From positions 1 through 64,000 of the forward strand of contig PFGG01000070.1 in the NCBI GenBank assembly GCA_002783405.1: a stretch of DNA of 64,000 bases, given 5' to 3'. Every line of letters starts with the position of its first letter. The first letter of the stretch is position 1. Both the position numbers and the translations under genes were made by a program. This DNA is from a bacterium (Candidatus Blackallbacteria) CG13_big_fil_rev_8_21_14_2_50_49_14 (lineage in GTDB: Bacteria > Cyanobacteriota > Sericytochromatia > UBA7694). A model generated the notes under the pieces. The model was given only the letters and a program-made list of their open reading frames with translations. It was not told the origin of the DNA and did no database searches. Shown piece after piece: positions 8,631-15,895 of this stretch.

Positions 8631-8800
8631 TCATAACAGATCCCCCTTCCCCCAAACTTCAGGCCACTTACGAAAAAACGGGGTTTAAATGGCGAAAAAC
8701 AGCCACACGGGGCTTGTTGGAATATAAAAAATCCAAATTTTTCATCGGCTTGCTGCTGACTTTGGTGGGCTGGGGCATCGTGGCCTTGTTTCCACTTTTA
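8618..8800 (+). pseudogene. 5' fragment of membrane-protein gene split by an IS
   Basis: The first 61 codons encode a soluble lead (PKLQATYEKTGFKWRKT) and a transmembrane helix (FFIGLLLTLVGWGIVALFP). After codon TTA (8798-8800) the reading frame runs into the end of the IS200/IS605-type element and becomes nonsense. The remainder of the gene is found on the far side of the element from about 10143. The start is uncertain: ATG 8618 overlaps the Kazal gene and its GGAG is only 1 nt away. Confidence 0.8.
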
Positions 8801-8900
8801 GTGACTACTCCGTCAGCTCAAGCAGACGGCTTCTGTGGACACGCACGGGCTAAAGCCCAACGTTACGTCCACAAGGCTCAGTCCGAGCCTCAAAATTTCT
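8801..8900 (-). ncRNA. Candidate omegaRNA region at the 3' end of tnpB
   Basis: The 3' end of tnpB overlaps a strong inverted repeat. TGTGGAC (8834-8840) pairs with GTCCACA (8867-8873) around an inner GGGC/GCCC hairpin, followed by the terminal hairpin at 8810-8829. In IS200/IS605 elements the tnpB 3' end and right end are known to yield the guide-bearing omegaRNA. The related short element keeps the same arrangement with different paired bases (TGTGCA/TGCACA). An expressed RNA is inference. Its guide would read from host sequence below position 8801. Confidence 0.45.
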
Positions 8901-9955
8901 ATTGCACTGTTGAGATCCCGTGAAACAGATAAACCACAAGAGGTGCAGGTATGCCAGCGGTCTTTAAGTTCTTTTCGCACTTCTGTACCACAGTTGCTAC
9001 AACGCTGCGAAGTTCCACGCGGATTGACAGGGATGAGCAGACGACCGGCGCTTTCAGCCTTGTAGGTCAGCTTGGAGAAAAAGCCGCTCCAACCGGCATC
9101 ATGCACAGATTTAGCCAGCATCCCGCCAGCCAAACCTTTGATATTCAAATCTTCAATTGCAATCAGGCCAAAGGATTGAACCAAGCGATGTGCGAGCTTG
9201 TGGTGAAAGTCTTGACGCTGGTTGCGAATGTGGGCATGAGCCACCTGAAGCTCTCGCACCGCTTTCTTTCGACGATGACTGCCTTTTTTGCGTCGAGCTA
9301 CCTTTCGTTGGGCTCTGCGAAGTCTCGCCTGAGCCTTACGATACTGTCTTGGATTGGCGATAACCGTTCCATCAGACAAGACAGCAAAGCTCTCCAAGCC
9401 TACGTCAATACCAACGGCAAAAAGGGAATCGTTCAAAGGCAGAGTTTCGACTTCGACACTGAAACAGGCATACCACTTACCTGCTTCCCGTTTGAGAGTG
9501 ACTGTCTTAATTTTGCCATCTACAGGCCGATGTAGCTTAACTTTCAGGATGCCTACACCCTGAACTCTAAGCTTGCCAGAAGGCAGCAAGCGAATGCCGT
9601 CACCATACGAAGGAAAAGTAATGCTGTCAAAACGCTGGTGAGGCTTAAAACGTGGAAACCCCGCTTTTTCTCCACGCTTGACTCTGCCAAAAAAGGATTT
9701 GTAGGTTTTATCCACCCGTCGCAAAATGTCCTGACAGCACGAAAAGTTAGCCAGTTCAATAAGTCCTTCGGTGCGAATTTCCTTGAGCTGATTGGCTTGG
9801 TCGTAGTAGTTGACAGACGTTCCTGTCTTTTTCCAAGCATCTCTGCGCTCTTGCAGGGCTGCATTGTAAAGTTTACAGCCTTCACGCAATTGTTGTCCCA
9901 TAGCCTGCTCTTGGGCTTTCGTCGGATAGAGACGGTAGCGGTAGGTTTTGCGCAT
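8813..9955 (-). CDS. tnpB: TnpB RNA-guided nuclease-type protein
   Basis: About 380 residues from ATG 9955 (RKTYRYRLYPTKAQ), typical of TnpB. RuvC-like catalytic positions look intact: GIDVGLESFAVLSDG carries the first Asp, IAIEDLNIKGL the Glu, and SVSRDLNSAIEI the last Asp. A four-cysteine zinc finger is present (CSNCG, then CTSCG). TnpB proteins are known programmable DNA nucleases that help their element persist. A 13-codon in-frame extension to 9994 is possible but starts without SD support. The last codons overlap the right-end hairpins. With no TnpA nearby, mobilisation would need one in trans. Confidence 0.95.
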   Translation of the reverse strand: MRKTYRYRLYPTKAQEQAMGQQLREGCKLYNAALQERRDAWKKTGTSVNYYDQANQLKEIRTEGLIELANFSCCQDILRRVDKTYKSFFGRVKRGEKAGFPRFKPHQRFDSITFPSYGDGIRLLPSGKLRVQGVGILKVKLHRPVDGKIKTVTLKREAGKWYACFSVEVETLPLNDSLFAVGIDVGLESFAVLSDGTVIANPRQYRKAQARLRRAQRKVARRKKGSHRRKKAVRELQVAHAHIRNQRQDFHHKLAHRLVQSFGLIAIEDLNIKGLAGGMLAKSVHDAGWSGFFSKLTYKAESAGRLLIPVNPRGTSQRCSNCGTEVRKELKDRWHTCTSCGLSVSRDLNSAIEILRLGLSLVDVTLGFSPCVSTEAVCLS

Positions 9956-10033
9956 CAGAACTTGCCTGAAAGAAATTAATTCAATAGGATACATCTATTA
10001 TACACAAAATATTCGAAAAGGTACATTTTTTTC

Positions 10034-10130
10034 AGCGGGCTCATGCCCGCTCGACGATGCCTCAGCTGTTGATGCCTTTGGCATCAACAGCTGAGGACAG
10101 CCATGCTCCTCTGCCAGCTAAAGCAGGCAG
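10034..10130. repeat. Hairpin cluster at the tnpB-upstream end of the IS
   Basis: Three inverted repeats in a row: AGCGGGC/GCCCGCT (10034-10051), a perfect 17-bp stem with a TTT loop (10060-10096), and CTGCC/GGCAG around AGCTAAAGCA (10111-10130). The last is the likely left-end hairpin recognised by a TnpA-type transposase. The short element at 15488 carries counterparts of the last two, in inverse orientation. Confidence 0.8.
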
Positions 10131-10142
10131 TCCCCTCGTCGT

Positions 10143-10880
10143 TATCTCATGGGAAACTCTGGTCTGCTGCGTATGCAGTGTCAACGAACAACGCCTCAAC
10201 AGGGCAACTGTCAGATTGAACATATTTACCTGCACCCCGCTTTGTTTTTTCTGAATCGCAAAGAGACCCTGCCGCTCAGCGAAATTCGAGGCGTAAATGT
10301 GATTGAAATTCCCGGCGATGAATCTGATTCCTATCGCCTGGAATTAGAGAAAACCACAGGCACCCAAACCCTCTTCAGTGCCATGTTAGAAAGCACCGCT
10401 GAAAACCGCGCCGATGATTTGCTCTATTTTTTGCACACCCCCCAAGAGGAAGGGGTGCGCATTCGTTATTTTGATGCTTTTTCATTTTGGTTTTTCTATC
10501 TCCCCCTTTATTTCATGCTCTTTCAATTCAGCATTGCCCTGTTTCTGAAACTCAGCGGCCAGCCTTTTCATTGCCATTGGGTTATTTTGGATAACCAAAC
10601 CCGCCAATTGGTGACCATTCACAATACCTGGCTGGGGTGGTCATTCACAAAAAAAATCGCCCTGGGACAGGTTAAAAATATTGAAATACAGGAAACAGAA
10701 GGCGAGAATCACGATTTTTTCAGATACGTGGCCCAGCTCAAAACAGGCAAAGCACTGCCCTTAACGCCCAATATCAAGATCGAAGACACCTTTGAATTTG
10801 AAGAGATGCAAGACGACCTGCTCGAAAAAATGCGTGAAACCCTTCACCAATACCAGGGAAAAAGCTTAGCAAACGGTTAA
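10143..10880 (+). pseudogene. 3' fragment of the IS-split membrane-protein gene
   Basis: The frame opens at the IS junction and runs to 10880; an ATG at 10149 exists but has no SD. It encodes GLLRMQCQRTTPQQGNC, a soluble beta-rich segment, a long hydrophobic region around FWFFYLPLYFMLFQFSIALF, then a C-terminal soluble part with TWLGWSFTKKIALGQVKNIE. Together with 8618-8800 this gives a protein of about 307 residues with at least two membrane segments. The family was not recognised; the soluble parts look PH-like, which is only an impression. The gene is presumably inactive. Confidence 0.75.
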
Positions 10881-10930
10881 GCTCCAAACTGATTCTAAAT
10901 TCACCGAAGCTGAAAGCCCCTGCTTTCTGT

Positions 10931-11758
10931 TTAAAGCTTCTGACAAACTTCTGTGGCTATTTTAGAAGAACTTAAATCCTCAGCTTTAAAACAATAAAGC
11001 CCGTGAGCAAGGGAAGAATTTACCATAAACGAATCACTAAAATTACCTTTTGAATCGGCCAATTTAATCGTCTCCAATTCCACACCTGGAGGACTGGAAT
11101 GTAAAAGATTTACTTTTCCTTGAAAAGAAAATCCACTGCCGTTCAAGATAAGCCAAGTATACCCCTCCTGAGAGGCTGGTTTTGTTTTTAACTCCAAAGA
11201 CGGGTTTACAGTTATTTCTGGATATTTGACATTAAAAATCACTGTATTTGAGTACTTTTTAGTTTCCTCATCCATAAAAACGGCTCTAAAATCACCTACA
11301 AAAACCTCTGGTGAAAGTTCTCCCTGATTTGAACTGCCAAAAGAAATTCCTCCTCTGTACAAATCTTCAGTGATAGGAACAACAACTTTTCCATTTTTAT
11401 CTGCCTTCATTGAAGCTGATTTTATGAGCCCCGATACTTTTGGCGACTTCGGAAACGCAAGAAAAAAGTTAACTTTGCTATACGGAGAAAAGCCAGACCC
11501 CGTTAAAGTCAGGCTTTCTCCGTAATTAATATGAAGCGTATCGGCTTCTAACACAAATTTTCCTTCAAGAGAACGCGTTTTGGATGCCGAAGCTTCTGAA
11601 AGTTCAGTTGGGGTAGAAGTTTTTGTTTGCACTCCTACTGTTTTGGAGACAGGGGTAATTTCTGAAGCATTCTGGCAGCCCCAAAATCCATTTCCTCCCC
11701 ATAGAATCACCAGACCAAATATCACCCGATGAACATGATTCCTGCAATTTAATTTCAT
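10931..11758 (-). CDS. Lipoprotein with two Ig-like (IPT-type) repeats
   Basis: 275 residues. The N-terminus has a signal peptide with lipobox FWGC near residue 28. After a Ser/Thr-rich linker, two similar segments occur: ESLTLTGSGFSPYSKVNFF and TWLILNGSGFSFQGKVNLL, each starting a beta-sandwich-like repeat of about 90 residues. This GSGFSP pattern is typical of IPT/TIG-like extracellular domains. It is more AT-rich than its neighbours. The function is unknown; a surface or periplasmic binding role is inferred only from fold and anchor. Confidence 0.7.
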   Translation of the reverse strand: MKLNCRNHVHRVIFGLVILWGGNGFWGCQNASEITPVSKTVGVQTKTSTPTELSEASASKTRSLEGKFVLEADTLHINYGESLTLTGSGFSPYSKVNFFLAFPKSPKVSGLIKSASMKADKNGKVVVPITEDLYRGGISFGSSNQGELSPEVFVGDFRAVFMDEETKKYSNTVIFNVKYPEITVNPSLELKTKPASQEGYTWLILNGSGFSFQGKVNLLHSSPPGVELETIKLADSKGNFSDSFMVNSSLAHGLYCFKAEDLSSSKIATEVCQKL

Positions 11759-12085
11759 AAATAGCTCCTTCTCTAAAATCTTAAACTCAGAGATTCAATC
11801 AGGACTTGAGAGAACTATTATTCTTACACAAAGAATAATGTAAAGCAAAAATACAAAACGGAATCTTCAATAAAGCCCACAGAATCATTTAAACACTGCG
11901 TCTTGAATACAGTTCAGAGACTCTTTCCCCGCATCCAAACAAAGCGATAAAGTGCTTCATGCTATAATTCAACATTCTGAATTCCCAGCCCCTGCACAAA
12001 GAAAGCAAAAAATGCGTTTTGGCTTGAAAAAATCACACTTGACCCGCTCTGGCACAGGCCCCCGCCTGAACCAGAAGATTCAGGC
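11759..12085 (+). promoter_or_regulatory. Intergenic region with an extended -10 promoter
   Basis: This 327-bp gap separates the divergent lipoprotein and ABC permease genes. It holds an extended -10 element, TGCTATAAT at 11960-11968, about 118 nt before the permease start; no good -35 is seen. A 25-codon reading frame (12012-12089) overlaps the permease ATG by ATGA and could be a leader peptide. Nothing else was recognised. Confidence 0.45.
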
Positions 12086-12961
12086 ATGAAAAACCGCTCT
12101 GAACTGCGTTGGGCCTTGCTGATGCTCTTGCCCAGTCTGCTCGGCGTGGGAATTTTTACGCTGATTCCCGTTTTGGCGTCCTTTGGCTTGAGCTTCGCCC
12201 AGTGGAACCTGCTCAGCCCCCCCAAATGGATTGGCCTTGCCAATTACAGCGCCCTGCTGGCCGAACCCCTGTTTTGGAAAGTACTCGGCAATACCTTTAT
12301 TTATGCCTTTTGCGTGGTGCTCTTCGAAGTGCCCTTGGCCCTGGCCCTGGCGATTGCCCTCAACCAACAGGGCTGGGTTGTAAAAATTTTCAGAACGATC
12401 TTCTTTTTGCCGGTCGTCACCTCGATGATCGCCATCGCCCTGGTCTGGAACTGGATCTACGATCCCCAATACGGGCTGCTCAATGCCGCTTTGCAAGTCT
12501 TTCAGATCAAGCCCGTGGCCTGGCTGTTTTCTACCCAGTGGGCCCTGCCCTCTTTGATCCTGATGGGCATTTGGAAAAATGTGGGCTATAGCATGGTGAT
12601 TTTTCTGGCCGGTCTGCAAAATATTTCAGATGATCTTTATGAAGCCGCATCTCTGGATGGCGCCAATCGCTGGCAGCAGTTTCTCAATGTGACCCTGCCC
12701 ATGATCAGCCCCACGCTCTTTTTCGTGATGACGATGTCGACGATTACCGCCTTTCAGATCTTCGACTCGGTTTATATGATGACCCAGGGCGGCCCTGAAA
12801 ACAGTACCAATGTGGCTGTTTACTGGCTTTACCAGAATGCCTTTGAATTCTTCCAGGTTGGGCGCGCCTCAGCCATGGCCTATGTCCTCTTTGCCGTAAT
12901 CTTGACCATGACACTGATTCAATGGAGTTTAAGGAAAAAATGGGTAGCCCACGAATCCTAG
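12086..12961 (+). CDS. Sugar-type ABC transporter permease (MalF/UgpA-like)
   Basis: 291 residues with six predicted membrane helices, the first beginning WALLMLLPSLLGVGIFTLI. The permease EAA loop that contacts the ATPase is YEAASLDGANRWQQFLNVTLP around residue 190. This is the carbohydrate uptake family 1 (CUT1) pattern. The SD is weak (AGG nearly touching the ATG), but the start is a good match to family N-termini. The gene pairs with the next permease to form the heterodimeric channel. No solute-binding protein or ATPase gene adjoins, so those parts must be encoded elsewhere. Confidence 0.92.
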   Translation: MKNRSELRWALLMLLPSLLGVGIFTLIPVLASFGLSFAQWNLLSPPKWIGLANYSALLAEPLFWKVLGNTFIYAFCVVLFEVPLALALAIALNQQGWVVKIFRTIFFLPVVTSMIAIALVWNWIYDPQYGLLNAALQVFQIKPVAWLFSTQWALPSLILMGIWKNVGYSMVIFLAGLQNISDDLYEAASLDGANRWQQFLNVTLPMISPTLFFVMTMSTITAFQIFDSVYMMTQGGPENSTNVAVYWLYQNAFEFFQVGRASAMAYVLFAVILTMTLIQWSLRKKWVAHES

Positions 12962-13761
12962 CCTATCTCTTTCTCGGTCTGGGCTCCATCTCCATGTTGG
13001 TGCCCTTTCTCTGGATGCTGATTACTTCGCTGATGACCCCCGATCAGATGTTCAGCCTGCCGCCCAAACTCCTGCCCAACCCAGTGGCAGTCGAAAACTA
13101 TGCCAAAGCCATGAATACAGTGCCTTTGGGTCGCTTTTTTCTCAACAGTTTATTCGTCGCAGGCATGACCACTGCAGGCCAGATGGTTACAGCCTCTATG
13201 GCAGCCTATGCCTTTGCCCGCCTGAAATTCCCGTTTAAGGATCCGCTCTTTTTTCTGTTTCTGGCCACCATGATGATCCCCCCCCAGGTCAATGTCGTGC
13301 CCCTGTTTATGTTGATGAGCAAATTGGGCTGGATTGACAGCTATTACGCCTTGATTGTGCCGGGCTTGTTTGGGGCCTTTGGAATTTTTCTGCTGCGGCA
13401 GTGGTTTTTGGGTTTTCCTGAAGAATTAGAACAAGCAGCCACCTTAGATGGCTGCAATATCTGGCAGATTTATTGGAAAATCGCACTGCCAACAGCTTTA
13501 CCGGCTTTGGCAACCCTGGGAATTTTTACCTTTATCACCACCTGGAACAGCTTTCTCTGGCCCCTGATCGTGACCAACAGTGAAAGCATGCGCACCCTTC
13601 CCGTGGGGTTGGCGGCATTCAAAGGCAGTTTCCGTGAAACCACCGACTGGGGACAACTGATGGCGGCGGGGGTGATCAGTGTGCTGCCGGCACTGGCCGT
13701 ATTCCTGCTGGGGCAAAAATACTTTATTCGCGGCCTGATGGCCGGCAGCGTCAAAAGTTAG
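12940..13761 (+). CDS. Sugar-type ABC transporter permease (MalG/UgpE-like)
   Basis: About 273 residues from ATG 12940, which has AAGGA 4 nt upstream and lies inside the previous gene; ATG 12922 gives a 279-residue form but lacks an SD. Six membrane helices are predicted. The EAA loop reads LEQAATLDGCNIWQIYWKIALP. It is the second half of the CUT1 permease pair and is translationally coupled to it. The substrate is likely a sugar or glycerol-phosphate-like compound by family, not by any residue visible here. Its stop overlaps the end of the convergent gene by 4 nt. Confidence 0.92.
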   Translation: MGSPRILAYLFLGLGSISMLVPFLWMLITSLMTPDQMFSLPPKLLPNPVAVENYAKAMNTVPLGRFFLNSLFVAGMTTAGQMVTASMAAYAFARLKFPFKDPLFFLFLATMMIPPQVNVVPLFMLMSKLGWIDSYYALIVPGLFGAFGIFLLRQWFLGFPEELEQAATLDGCNIWQIYWKIALPTALPALATLGIFTFITTWNSFLWPLIVTNSESMRTLPVGLAAFKGSFRETTDWGQLMAAGVISVLPALAVFLLGQKYFIRGLMAGSVKS

Positions 13762-14630
13762 TCTTTTTTCTCTTCTGACTCTGAAGACTCAGGTTTTTCA
13801 AGCTTCTTGCCAAAAATACCCATGGCCTGATTTAAAAGGCCACTTGCTTTTTCCGCCATGGCCTGACTAACTTCAGCAGCATTTTCAAGCGCTTCAACAG
13901 CTTTGACCTGCATTTGCTGAGCCGCATCGGCCACATTGTCACCGGCCTGATTCAAAAGTTCAGAGGCCTTGATTTCAACCTGCTTACGCATTTCTTGAGC
14001 CTGGGCCTGCATTTCTTGAGCCTGGGCCTGCATTTTCTGAGCAGCTTCCTGGGCTTGGTGCTGCAATTGTTGAGCCACTTCCTGAGCTTGGGCCTGCATT
14101 TTCTGGGTGGCTTCCTGGGCCTGGTGCTGGGCTTTTTCAGCAAAGCCACCACTGTTGGCGGCCACGGTCTTGCCCACGCCTTCAGCGGTTTCAGTCGCTT
14201 TGCCTAAAATCCCCTGAGCCGTCTGGGCCAGATTCTGACCAATATGCAAGGCAGTTTCCCCGGCTTTTTCAAGCACACTGGGGCAGGTCCAGGCAAAGAT
14301 CTCGGGGTTGGCAGGGATTTCAACGATCTGCTCAGGGCTGACCCCATGAATTTCCTGAACCTGGGTACTGAACCATTGACCATACTCATCTTCGGTCTGG
14401 GCCAAAGAAGCCACAAAATCAGCAAAGGACCCTTCCAGTTCCACCACCTGAATCAGCAGATCACCCGCTGGGGTGGCCTGGTGCCAGACCTTCTCGCTGC
14501 GCACCCCCGCTTTTTGACGGGCCAGCTCGTATTCACGGGCTCTGGTGGTTTTCAGGGCTTCAGCAAAGGCTTTCCACTGTTCCATTTTATCGGGCAAAAT
14601 CGGCAATGCCATGGCATAGGTTTTGGTCAT
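13758..14630 (-). CDS. DUF6176-like domain fused to Gln/Ala-rich coiled repeats
   Basis: 290 residues; SD GAAAGGGA lies 6 nt before ATG 14630. Residues 1-110 resemble small dimeric alpha/beta (antibiotic monooxygenase-like, DUF6176) proteins: MALPILPDKMEQWKAFAEAL, then EKVWHQATPAGDLLIQVVEL. From about residue 130 to 275 comes an amphipathic helical tract with tandem units of the type QAQEAAQKMQAQAQEM, similar in style to apolipoprotein or LEA 11-residue repeats. The C-terminus is acidic and charged. The repeat tract could bind membranes or lipid surfaces; that is inference. No signal peptide is present. Confidence 0.7.
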   Translation of the reverse strand: MTKTYAMALPILPDKMEQWKAFAEALKTTRAREYELARQKAGVRSEKVWHQATPAGDLLIQVVELEGSFADFVASLAQTEDEYGQWFSTQVQEIHGVSPEQIVEIPANPEIFAWTCPSVLEKAGETALHIGQNLAQTAQGILGKATETAEGVGKTVAANSGGFAEKAQHQAQEATQKMQAQAQEVAQQLQHQAQEAAQKMQAQAQEMQAQAQEMRKQVEIKASELLNQAGDNVADAAQQMQVKAVEALENAAEVSQAMAEKASGLLNQAMGIFGKKLEKPESSESEEKKD

Positions 14631-14695
14631 AAAAAATCCCTTTCGTGTGTCTAACTCAGGCTGTATTGTACTCCGCTCAAGCGCAGAAAAACAGA

Positions 14696-15481
14696 TCAGC
14701 AGCCTTTCCAGACCGCCGCACGCTTTTCAACAAAAGCCGTAATGCCTTCGGTTTTGTCTTCGCTGGCAAAGACCTTATGAAAATTCTGAACCTCCAGGCG
14801 CAGCCCCTGATGTAAAGGTTTGGTAAGGCCTTCGGCGACACTGCTGTGGATCAGGGCAGAAGCCACCGGCGCCTTTGAAGCCACCGTCTTGGCAAGCCCC
14901 ATGGCCTTGGGAAGCAACTCCTCGGCTGAAGTAACATGGTTGACCAAACCCCAGGCATACGCTGTTTGGGCATCAATCGGGTCACCACTGAGCAGCATTT
15001 CCAAAGCCCGTGCAGATCCAATGATCCGGGGCAGGCGCTGGGTGCCGCCAAAGCCAGGAATAATGCCCAAATTGATTTCAGGTTGTCCCATTTTGGCGTG
15101 ATCTGCACAGATGCGCAGATCACAGGCCATGGCCAGTTCTAAGCCGCCCCCCAAAGCCAGACCATTGATCGCACAGATCGTGAGCTTGGCCATGTCTTCT
15201 AGGCGGTTCAAAGCTCGTTGCCCTGTCTCTGCCAATTGCTCTGCCTGCTCAGGATTCATGCCTGCCATGGCTTTGATATCTGCGCCCGCCACAAAGATCT
15301 TGGGGCCAGCCCCTGTCAAAACAACAAAAAGCACCTGATCCTGGGTTTCGAGATAGCGCAGTACTTCGTCCAGTTCGTCTACCACAGCAGGGCTGAGTGA
15401 GTTGACTGGCGGGTGGGCCATGGTTACCAAGGCCACTTTTTCTTGAATTTCAAGTTTGACATAATTTTGTTTCAGTTCCAT
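14696..15481 (-). CDS. Enoyl-CoA hydratase/isomerase (crotonase family)
   Basis: 261 residues. The oxyanion-hole and catalytic regions are typical: AGADIKAM, then NGLALGGGLELAMACDLR with one catalytic Glu, and GQPEINLGIIPGFGGTQRLPR with the second. Both Glu are present, so hydratase activity is likely. It should hydrate 2-enoyl-CoA in fatty or branched acid breakdown. A 406-bp miniature transposable element ends 6 nt upstream of the ATG, so no SD directly precedes the start. The likely original SD is the AAGGAG now at the stop of the gene at 15896, some 410 nt away. Confidence 0.95.
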   Translation of the reverse strand: MELKQNYVKLEIQEKVALVTMAHPPVNSLSPAVVDELDEVLRYLETQDQVLFVVLTGAGPKIFVAGADIKAMAGMNPEQAEQLAETGQRALNRLEDMAKLTICAINGLALGGGLELAMACDLRICADHAKMGQPEINLGIIPGFGGTQRLPRIIGSARALEMLLSGDPIDAQTAYAWGLVNHVTSAEELLPKAMGLAKTVASKAPVASALIHSSVAEGLTKPLHQGLRLEVQNFHKVFASEDKTEGITAFVEKRAAVWKGC

Positions 15482-15487
15482 AAAATA

Positions 15488-15893
15488 ATGGCGAGGGGAC
15501 TGCCTACTTTAGCTGGCAGGGGAGCATGGCTGTCCTCATACGTAAGGCCGCAAAGCAGCCAACGTCTGAGGCATCGCTGTACCGGCGGAAGCCGGTCACA
15601 GAGCCCAAGCCCTCGCTCACACCTTTCTTTTTTGTTAAAATATTAATGGTGCAAGGCTTCAGTGCTGGCGCTGCTTGGGCTTTGCCTGAGCTTTGTTCCT
15701 TGACAATAGAATCGACATGAGGTTGTTGCGCTGAAATCCTGCGCAACGTAAAGTCGCTTGGGTGTCCTTGATATAGGAACACACCGAGAGCTTCGCTCTC
15801 ACGGCCCGGACGGGGCCGTGTGCAGCTAACGTAACGGGTTGCCGTATGCCTTTGCACAGAAGCCGCTGCTGCTTTAGCTGGCGGAGTCGTCAC
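15488..15893 (+). mobile_element. Non-autonomous relative (MITE-like) of the tnpB element
   Basis: About 406 bp without a transposase. In opposite orientation it matches both ends of the element at 8801-10142. One end shares CGAGGGGACTGCC, the loop CTTTAGCT, then GAGCATGGCTGTCCTCA. The other end shares ACTCCG.CAGCT.AAGCAG, GGCTTCTGTG and CGTTACGT. Subterminal hairpins at 15500-15519 and 15863-15884 mirror those of the larger element. Other strong hairpins are ACGGCCC/GGGCCGT (15801-15819) and GAGAGC/GCTCTC (15786-15800). The open frames inside have no SD and are not taken as genes. Confidence 0.85.
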
Positions 15894-15895
15894 TT

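Larger units (their letters stand above)
8801..10142 (-). mobile_element. IS200/IS605-type (tnpB-only, IS1341-like) element
   Basis: About 1.34 kb carrying only tnpB; no tnpA is in the window. Ends were set by comparison with the related short element at 15488-15893. Both have a subterminal hairpin at each end whose loop contains AGCTNAAGCA (8810-8829 and 10111-10130), no terminal inverted repeats, a conserved end GTCAC and a conserved opposite end CGAGGGGACTGCC. A 17-bp perfect hairpin (10060-10096) and a smaller one (10034-10051) lie between tnpB and its upstream end. Removing 8801-10142 restores a single reading frame across the host gene. The exact right boundary could vary by about 3 nt. 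Confidence 0.85.

Noticed and set aside
8951-9979. Several plus-strand open frames antisense to tnpB
   Set aside because: No SD and no recognisable protein pattern; tnpB on the minus strand has complete motifs.
12080-12619. A 179-codon minus-strand open frame under the ABC permease
   Set aside because: Gln/Gly/His-rich antisense shadow of a well-supported permease gene.
13914-14207. Repeated sequence suggestive of a small CRISPR-like or tandem repeat array
   Set aside because: The repeats are codons of the QAQE-type heptad tract in the coding strand; no constant repeat with unique spacers.
15504-15893. A 129-codon open frame in the miniature element
   Set aside because: It lies wholly within the MITE-like element, has no SD and no protein-like pattern, and its DNA is explained by hairpins and IS ends.
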